In this document: positions 58,212 to 64,000 of the stretch, one piece after another | Layout: each line of letters starts with the position of its first letter | Numbering within the stretch: the first letter of the stretch is position 1 | NCBI GenBank assembly: GCA_947245585.1 | Contig: CAMXPV010000003.1 | Span: 52,950 to 116,949, forward strand | Origin: an uncultured Lachnospiraceae bacterium | Lineage (GTDB): Bacteria > Bacillota > Clostridia > Lachnospirales > Lachnospiraceae | DNA: 64,000 bases | Reading direction: 5' to 3' | The notes under the pieces: generated by a model | Told to the model about the DNA's origin: nothing | What the model saw: only the letters and a program-made list of their open reading frames with translations | Databases searched by the model: none | Program-made: the position numbers and the translations under genes

Positions 58212-59252
58212 CTATTCACAAGGTGCGACCTTCTCCCGGATCTTTTCACTGATCTTCTGTTCCGTAAAGGTGATACACTGCAAAATGGAATTCTTTATCT
58301 CATTTGCCTTAGAGCTCCCGTGGGTTTTTACGACCAACCCTTTCAATCCCAGAAGCGGCGCGCCGCCATACTGTTCTAAGTCAAAAGCCTTTAAAGTCGT
58401 CTTAAGCGCCGGTTTGATCAAAAGCGCGCCGAGTTTACTGCGCAGGGAGGTCATCATTCCTTCCTTCACCTTGCTGATCAACGTAAGTCCCACGCCCTCG
58501 TAAGTTTTCAGAATCACATTTCCCACAAAAGCCTCGCAGACTACCACGTCGGCGGCACCTGCCGGAATATCCCTGGCCTCCACGCTGCCGATAAAATTGA
58601 TGTCGGGACAATTCTTCAAAAGAGGAAAGGTCTCCTTCACCAACGCATTTCCCTTCTCCTCCTCGGCGCCGATATTCACAAGGCCGACCCGGGGATTCTT
58701 CACCCCCATCACATACTCCATATAAATGGAACCCATCTTCGCAAACTGTACAAGATGGGATGGTCTCGCATCCACATTTGCGCCGCAGTCAATCAGAAGA
58801 GAACAACCCGTTGCCGTGGGGATCAGCGGTGCAAGAGGCGGCCTTTCCACACCCTTGATACGCCCCACAATCACCTGACCGCCCACCAGGGTGGCTCCGG
58901 TGCTGCCCGCAGACACAAAGGCATCGCAGGTACCATCCTTCACCAGATTTAAAGCCTTCACCAATGAGGAATCCTTCTTCTTGCGGATCGCCATCACCGG
59001 CGGCTCCGCCGTCTCGATAATCTCAGAGGCATGTACCACTTCAATCTGTTCCTTCTGATATGTATAGCCTGCCAGTTCTTTCTCTAGCACATCCTGCTTT
59101 CCGACCAGATAAACCTTTATCTTTTCGCTTTCATTTACCGCTTCCACTGCGCCCTTTACCGTCTCCACAGGAGCGTTATCCCCGCCCATAGCGTCTACGG
59201 CCACCTTAATCCATTCGCTCATCCGTTCTCCTTCCAAGCCAAGCAAACACAC
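58212..59252 (-). CDS. plsX: Phosphate acyltransferase PlsX
   Basis: VAVDAMGGDNAPVETVKGAVEAV, SAGSTGATLVGG. Confidence 0.95.
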   Translation of the reverse strand: MCLLGLEGERMSEWIKVAVDAMGGDNAPVETVKGAVEAVNESEKIKVYLVGKQDVLEKELAGYTYQKEQIEVVHASEIIETAEPPVMAIRKKKDSSLVKALNLVKDGTCDAFVSAGSTGATLVGGQVIVGRIKGVERPPLAPLIPTATGCSLLIDCGANVDARPSHLVQFAKMGSIYMEYVMGVKNPRVGLVNIGAEEEKGNALVKETFPLLKNCPDINFIGSVEARDIPAGAADVVVCEAFVGNVILKTYEGVGLTLISKVKEGMMTSLRSKLGALLIKPALKTTLKAFDLEQYGGAPLLGLKGLVVKTHGSSKANEIKNSILQCITFTEQKISEKIREKVAPCE

Positions 59253-59300
59253 CGTGTTTTCAAGGTTGGCTCTACAATATCATACTAAATCCACATATAA

Positions 59301-59337
59301 AAATCAAGGCTCTTCGAGAGGTTCCCGAAAAGCCCGT
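59301..59337 (-). terminator. Terminator after rpmF
   Basis: Minus strand GGGCTTTTCG...CGAAGAGCCTTGATTTTT. Confidence 0.6.
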
Positions 59338-59346
59338 GCACATCGA

Positions 59347-59526
59347 TCAATCAACTGCGATGATTTCTTTTTTGTTATACGTTCCACATTTCTTACATAC
59401 TCTGTGGGGCACCATCAACGCGCCGCACTTGCTACATTTTACTAATGTAGGAGCAGTCATTTTCCAATTTGCTCTTCTCTTATCTCTTCTACCCTTAGAA
59501 GATTTGTTTTTAGGACAAATAGACAT
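59347..59526 (-). CDS. rpmF: 50S ribosomal protein L32
   Basis: MSICPKNKSSKGRRDKRRANWKMTAPTLVKCSKCGALMVPHRVCKKCGTY. Confidence 0.96.
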   Translation of the reverse strand: MSICPKNKSSKGRRDKRRANWKMTAPTLVKCSKCGALMVPHRVCKKCGTYNKKEIIAVD

Positions 59527-59528
59527 CG

Positions 59529-60053
59529 TCACACCTCCTTATCCGCTTCGAAAATATCTTTGATCGCCGCCATTCTGGGATCCGGTACAAAATGATCGCA
59601 ATCACATGTCCCCTCATTCAGATCCCTGCCGCATGTGGGGCAGATCCCCTTACAATCCGGCTTACACAGTATCTTCATAGGCCAGCTTGTCACTATCTCA
59701 CTGAGTAGTAAGTCTTCCACATTCAACTGAAAACCTTCCACAAAAGGCTGCTCTTCGTAGGCCGAAGGATCTGTCGCCGCATCCGGCGCCCACACCTCTC
59801 TGACAAAGGAAAGCTGCATCTTCTGCCTGACTGGCTTTAAACATCTGTCACAGTCCGCATCAAAAATGAACTCCACCCTGCCCTCGATCTTCGCCCTGCC
59901 CTTGCCTGTGTTGGTAAAAACAAAATCGACCGGCGTAAAGTCACACACCGAATAAGTTTCGCCGCCGACAGAAACCTCAGATATCTGCGCTTCTGCCTGC
60001 CTTGCAATCACTTTGTCCTCGTTTGTCAACACCTCTGTCAGGTTTATGAACAT
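59529..60053 (-). CDS. YceD/DUF177 family protein
   Basis: Location upstream of rpmF; DADCDRCLKPV, CKPDCKGICPTCGRDLNEGTCDC. Confidence 0.9.
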   Translation of the reverse strand: MFINLTEVLTNEDKVIARQAEAQISEVSVGGETYSVCDFTPVDFVFTNTGKGRAKIEGRVEFIFDADCDRCLKPVRQKMQLSFVREVWAPDAATDPSAYEEQPFVEGFQLNVEDLLLSEIVTSWPMKILCKPDCKGICPTCGRDLNEGTCDCDHFVPDPRMAAIKDIFEADKEV

Positions 60054-60151
60054 AGCAGACTCCCATCCATACTCAAACAATTATACATAGGGCTTTCCTG
60101 TTTGTCAACAAATAGTTTCAGAATCGGAAAACAAAAAATGCTTATAAACTC

Positions 60152-60182
60152 TTGACCTTATACCAACTATATCCTTTATACT
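60152..60182 (+). promoter_or_regulatory. MerR-type promoter with 19-bp spacer
   Basis: TTGACC-N19-TATACT upstream of a MerR gene. Confidence 0.5.
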
Positions 60183-60220
60183 CAGATTAATAAATCACGA
60201 GAAAGGGGGCCTCATTTCCA

Positions 60221-61060
60221 TTGAACATTCATGAAATGGAACGTATGACAGGAGTCACGAAACAAAATATTCGTTTCTATGAAAAAAAAGGGCTGCTCCA
60301 TCCGATGAGAAACGATACAAATAATTACCGGGAATATTCGGAGAGCGATCTGGCTGCGCTCAAAAAAATCAAGCTTTTAAGAATGTTGGATTTTTCTCTG
60401 GAAGAAATCGGTAAAATTTTGTCCGCAGAAGTACCGCTTTCCAACGTACTGGAACAGCATCTCATCGAACTGCAGACAAGACAGCAGAAATTACAAAGCT
60501 GCATTCAAATTTGCAAGGATATTCTAAAAACGGATACCGACACGCTGAATCCGGACAAAATCATTGAAAAAATGAATCAAATAGAAAGAAATGGAGGGAA
60601 ATTTATGTCAATAATCGAAGATTATAAAAAATACGCTGCGGGACAGCATAAACGCCGCTTTTCCTTTAAACCGGATACCATGGTAATGAATCCCGCAGAA
60701 TTTTCAGAAGCGCTGTTCCAATATGCAAATGAAAACAACCGGGACCTGATTCTGATCAAAGAAGGGATGTATCCTGTCTTTGAACTTGATGGCGTAGAAT
60801 ACACCGCACAACGCGCCTTTGACCGCTTCGGCGCAACCGTACATTGCAGCATGACCCATCCTGACGAAGACGGCATTGACACTATATCAAACAAAAGGAA
60901 AATCCTGTTCCGGTTTATCAGTGGGCCCTATCTGTTTATGCTGATCGTCTTTCTTTTTATGGCCATCAGCAGACAAAACATCGGTTGGACGGCTTTGACA
61001 GCCATCATGATCTTCCCGTATCTGCTCTGGTGCTTTGGCATCTTTCCAATTAGGAAATAA
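60221..61060 (+). CDS. MerR-family regulator with C-terminal transmembrane segments
   Basis: MNIHEMERMTGVTKQNIRFYEKKGLLHPMRN HTH (TTG start); C-terminal ISGPYLFMLIVFLFMAIS and ALTAIMIFPYLLWCFGIF hydrophobic segments. Confidence 0.85.
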   Translation: MNIHEMERMTGVTKQNIRFYEKKGLLHPMRNDTNNYREYSESDLAALKKIKLLRMLDFSLEEIGKILSAEVPLSNVLEQHLIELQTRQQKLQSCIQICKDILKTDTDTLNPDKIIEKMNQIERNGGKFMSIIEDYKKYAAGQHKRRFSFKPDTMVMNPAEFSEALFQYANENNRDLILIKEGMYPVFELDGVEYTAQRAFDRFGATVHCSMTHPDEDGIDTISNKRKILFRFISGPYLFMLIVFLFMAISRQNIGWTALTAIMIFPYLLWCFGIFPIRK

Positions 61061-61094
61061 TACAGGCAGGTGCTCTATTTTTCCAGGCCATTCT

Positions 61095-61135
61095 AAAAAA
61101 GGCATTGAAAACATTTTGCTTTCAATGCCTTTTCA
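61095..61135. terminator. Bidirectional terminator
   Basis: AAAAAAGGCATTGAAA-ACATTTTGC-TTTCAATGCCTTTT between convergent genes. Confidence 0.8.
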
Positions 61136-61152
61136 CTCCTAATCCTTATTTT

Positions 61153-62958
61153 TTATACAGAGAACTGCTCGACACCGCCTACCAGATGATCCACATCGCT
61201 CTTCAAATCCTCTACCATTTCCTTTGATCTTGCCACAATCTGCCCTAACTCTTCAGTCATAGCGGATGTTTCTTCGGAAGAAGCCGCGTTGTCCTGTGCC
61301 AGACCGTTTAACGTATCAAGCACCGTGGTGATTCCCTGCCGCTGAACCTCTATCTCCTCCGTCATGGATTCAATATTTACAATGGATGCCATACACTGAT
61401 CCAGATTGGTATACAACTCCTTAAAAATGCTCTGGGTATCATTCAATACATTCACCTGGCGTTCCACCGTTCCATTCACTTTCTCCATAATCTGCAGTGA
61501 CTGTACGGACTTATTTACCAGATCATTGATAATATTGGAGATTTCGCTCACCGACTGCGCCGATTGGTTTGCCAACGCGCCAATCTCCGTCGCCACTACG
61601 GCAAAGCCTTTGCCGCTCTCTCCGGCACGCGCCGCCTCAATGGAAGCGTTCAGGGCAAGCAGATTTGTCTGATCTGCAATGGCATCAATCAGTCCGGCAG
61701 CCTGCTTGATCGCATCCGCCGCCTCATTGGTCGCCTCAGCCTGCTGCTGCATGCTGATCACATCCTCTTTCGTCCGCATATTTGCCTCCACCAACTCCTG
61801 CAGCTTGTCCGAGCACTGTCTGCTCAGATTCCTCATGGAATCGGAGTTATCCCGCAGATCCGCCACTTCTTTGGTGGTTCTGTCAATTCCCTCCGCAATC
61901 TTGCCCACTTCCCCGGTGGCATCGGAGGTGGAAGCCGCCTGCGTGGTAATATTCTTAGCGATATCCTCCACCGCAATATCCACCTCACCGATGGATTTTT
62001 CCATCTGATGGAAACTGTTTTCAAACTCCACGGTCATATTTTCTATATTGCGTGAGGTATCAGCAATCGCCGTAATTAAACTATTGATCTTCTGTCTGGC
62101 TGTATTCAGGCTGTCCGCCGCCACGCCCATCTCATTTCTCTGCTTTACAACCACGTCCGCCGTCAGATCGCCTTCCGAAATGCTGACCGCAAAATCTTTC
62201 ACCCTGCGAAGAGGCACTACCAAAAATTCTCCGACAACAAAAGATACTGCCACAGTGATCAACAGCAGAATCACACAACAGCCCGCCATGAGAATACAGG
62301 AGTTGCGAAACTCTTTGACAATTGAATTCTTGATTCCCTGCATCTCCTCTTCCATATCATCCACATAGTTACCCGTGGAAATTGCCCATCCCCAAGGCTC
62401 AAAGTAACCGGAATAAGCCACCTTTGGCGCCACAGTCACACCGTCTGCCTTGGTAAAATAAAATTCATTATAGCCGCCCTTTTCCCCTGACTGACAGACC
62501 TTCATGATTTCCTGAATGATCATGATACCGTTCTGGTCTTCCAGATCATACCTGTTATTTCCCTCCTGCTCAGGAAGGATCGGGTGCATAATCAGTATGT
62601 AATCCTTGTCGTCAATCCAGAAATAACCGCTCTGATCATCGCGGTAACGCATGGCGCGGACAATTTCGGCCGCCTCGTGCTTGGCCTCCTCCTCCGTCAG
62701 CTCCCCTGTTCCTACTTTATCATATTCCGCCTGCAAAATCGTCAGCACACTCTGCACCTGCGATTTGATTTCCGTCCGATACCCGTCGTCCATCGCCTTT
62801 GCATACTCGTCATAAGCGCCGTTGGAAATATTTCGGATCGTCATGACACCGATTGCGCCAACCACCACTCCTATGACAATGCCAAGCGATGCACAGACCA
62901 AAACCAATGTGGTTTTCAGGCTTTTTACCTTTCCCTGATGTTCCTTCAAAGTCAACAC
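61153..62958 (-). CDS. Methyl-accepting chemotaxis protein with Cache sensory domain
   Basis: Two TMs, [22 protein letters not shown]...[19 protein letters not shown] (sCache), HAMP, signalling tip [38 protein letters not shown]. Confidence 0.94.
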   Translation of the reverse strand: MLTLKEHQGKVKSLKTTLVLVCASLGIVIGVVVGAIGVMTIRNISNGAYDEYAKAMDDGYRTEIKSQVQSVLTILQAEYDKVGTGELTEEEAKHEAAEIVRAMRYRDDQSGYFWIDDKDYILIMHPILPEQEGNNRYDLEDQNGIMIIQEIMKVCQSGEKGGYNEFYFTKADGVTVAPKVAYSGYFEPWGWAISTGNYVDDMEEEMQGIKNSIVKEFRNSCILMAGCCVILLLITVAVSFVVGEFLVVPLRRVKDFAVSISEGDLTADVVVKQRNEMGVAADSLNTARQKINSLITAIADTSRNIENMTVEFENSFHQMEKSIGEVDIAVEDIAKNITTQAASTSDATGEVGKIAEGIDRTTKEVADLRDNSDSMRNLSRQCSDKLQELVEANMRTKEDVISMQQQAEATNEAADAIKQAAGLIDAIADQTNLLALNASIEAARAGESGKGFAVVATEIGALANQSAQSVSEISNIINDLVNKSVQSLQIMEKVNGTVERQVNVLNDTQSIFKELYTNLDQCMASIVNIESMTEEIEVQRQGITTVLDTLNGLAQDNAASSEETSAMTEELGQIVARSKEMVEDLKSDVDHLVGGVEQFSV

Positions 62959-63064
62959 TTCCTTCCCTCTTTTTACGGTTCTATCTATGTAAAATATCTC
63001 TCAAATATTATACACCTGTCCTCTTTTTCATTCAAGTATTGATTATGTGGTTCGCGCTTGACGC

Positions 63065-63092
63065 TTGATTTCCTGCTGACATGATATATAAT
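63065..63092 (+). promoter_or_regulatory. sigma-A type promoter of the hemerythrin gene
   Basis: TTGATT-N16-TATAAT. Confidence 0.55.
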
Positions 63093-63126
63093 AGAAATAG
63101 AGTTACATAGAAGGAGGGCGTTTGAT

Positions 63127-63936
63127 ATGTATCATTTTACAGAGGACTGCCTGATCGGCGTGGAGCAAATTGACGCCGAACACAGAGAACTGTTTCGGAT
63201 CATAAACGAAACTCAGGATTTACTGGACAATCAGATTATCAGCGACAAATATGACCGTATTGTAGAGATGGTGGAGCGTCTCGAGCAGTATGCGGAAGAA
63301 CACTTTGCACACGAAGAGGACTACATGGAAAGCATCCATCATCCGGAGTTGAATCTGCAGAAGCGTCAGCATCTCTTCTTTCGTGATAAAATCAACGGCA
63401 TCACCAACTCCTTTTCTTCCGATCACGAACAGCAGGCGATATTGGAAGATTTGCTCCGCTATCTTGTCACCTGGCTGTACCGTCATATCATCAGTTCCGA
63501 TCTGATGATCGGCAAGCTGAAACCCTCGGATGAATGGACGGCACCGGAGTTCACTGAAAAGTATCACACCGGTATCGCAATCGTCGACAAGGAGCACAAA
63601 GAGCTGTTCCGCATCATCGGGGATGTATACCGCGTGATGACCGACGAAATGGCATTGGACAAATATGACGAGATTGTAAGACTTCTGGAAGAGCTGAAAG
63701 AATACACAAAATTCCATTTTCAGGATGAAGAGTTCTACATGGAAAGCATTCAATACGAAGGACTGGAAGCCCAGAAAAGAGCTCATGAAGCGTTCGTATC
63801 CAGACTGGAAGAAACCGATCTGGAACATGTGGACGAAAACCAACAGGAAACGTTGGAGGAGCTGATGGAATTTCTGACGGAGTGGTTGGTAAACCACATA
63901 CTAAACAGCGACAAAAAAATCGGACAGGGGCGCTAA
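63127..63936 (+). CDS. Tandem two-domain bacteriohemerythrin
   Basis: Two repeats with EHRELF/EHKELF, HFAHEEDYM/HFQDEEFYM, QKRQH/QKRAH, HIISSD/HILNSD. Confidence 0.9.
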   Translation: MYHFTEDCLIGVEQIDAEHRELFRIINETQDLLDNQIISDKYDRIVEMVERLEQYAEEHFAHEEDYMESIHHPELNLQKRQHLFFRDKINGITNSFSSDHEQQAILEDLLRYLVTWLYRHIISSDLMIGKLKPSDEWTAPEFTEKYHTGIAIVDKEHKELFRIIGDVYRVMTDEMALDKYDEIVRLLEELKEYTKFHFQDEEFYMESIQYEGLEAQKRAHEAFVSRLEETDLEHVDENQQETLEELMEFLTEWLVNHILNSDKKIGQGR

Positions 63937-63957
63937 GATAACGCCCCTCAGACTGTC

Positions 63958-64000
63958 AAAGAACCCCTGTTATGCAGCAGCACAGCAGAGGTTCTTTTTT
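63958..64000 (+). terminator. Terminator after hemerythrin gene
   Basis: AAGAACCCCTGTT...AGCAGAGGTTCTTTTTT. Confidence 0.75.

Overview
This 64-kb window is ordinary chromosomal DNA from a Clostridia/Lachnospiraceae-type Firmicute. The taxon is inferred from gene order and protein families. No rRNA, tRNA, CRISPR array, integrase or transposase was recognised. The backbone includes yajC-tgt, aroC, tyrS, metF, gpsA-plsY-der, prs, pgeF-yraN-rnhB-lepB-rbgA-lepB-rplS, trmD-rimM-khpA-rpsP-ffh-ylxM, ftsY-smc-rnc-acpP-plsX-rpmF, and an aryl-acid/indolepyruvate oxidoreductase cluster. The most interesting accessory signals are listed here. (1) Two paralogous secreted coiled-coil proteins (10.6-11.5 kb and 40.4-41.3 kb) each carry the identical 15-mer CCGGGGGGGGGTATA upstream. 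This is a G9 tract abutting a -10-like TATAAT/TATACA, and is a candidate phase-variable promoter. (2) The 3' end of a third paralog survives as a 38-bp remnant next to a DUF3990/DUF3791 toxin-antitoxin-like pair, all inserted between trmD and rplS. (3) A four-stem RNA-like element with mutually exclusive pairings lies upstream of a minimal PocR-type chemoreceptor (47.64-47.82 kb). (4) A tandem-domain bacteriohemerythrin has the same His-to-Gln change in both di-iron sites. (5) A DUF1905-C39-like fusion protein. (6) A perfect inverted repeat spans the promoter of the aryl-acid operon. (7) A Tyr-type T-box precedes tyrS. All calls come from reading sequence and the supplied ORF track; no database search was run.
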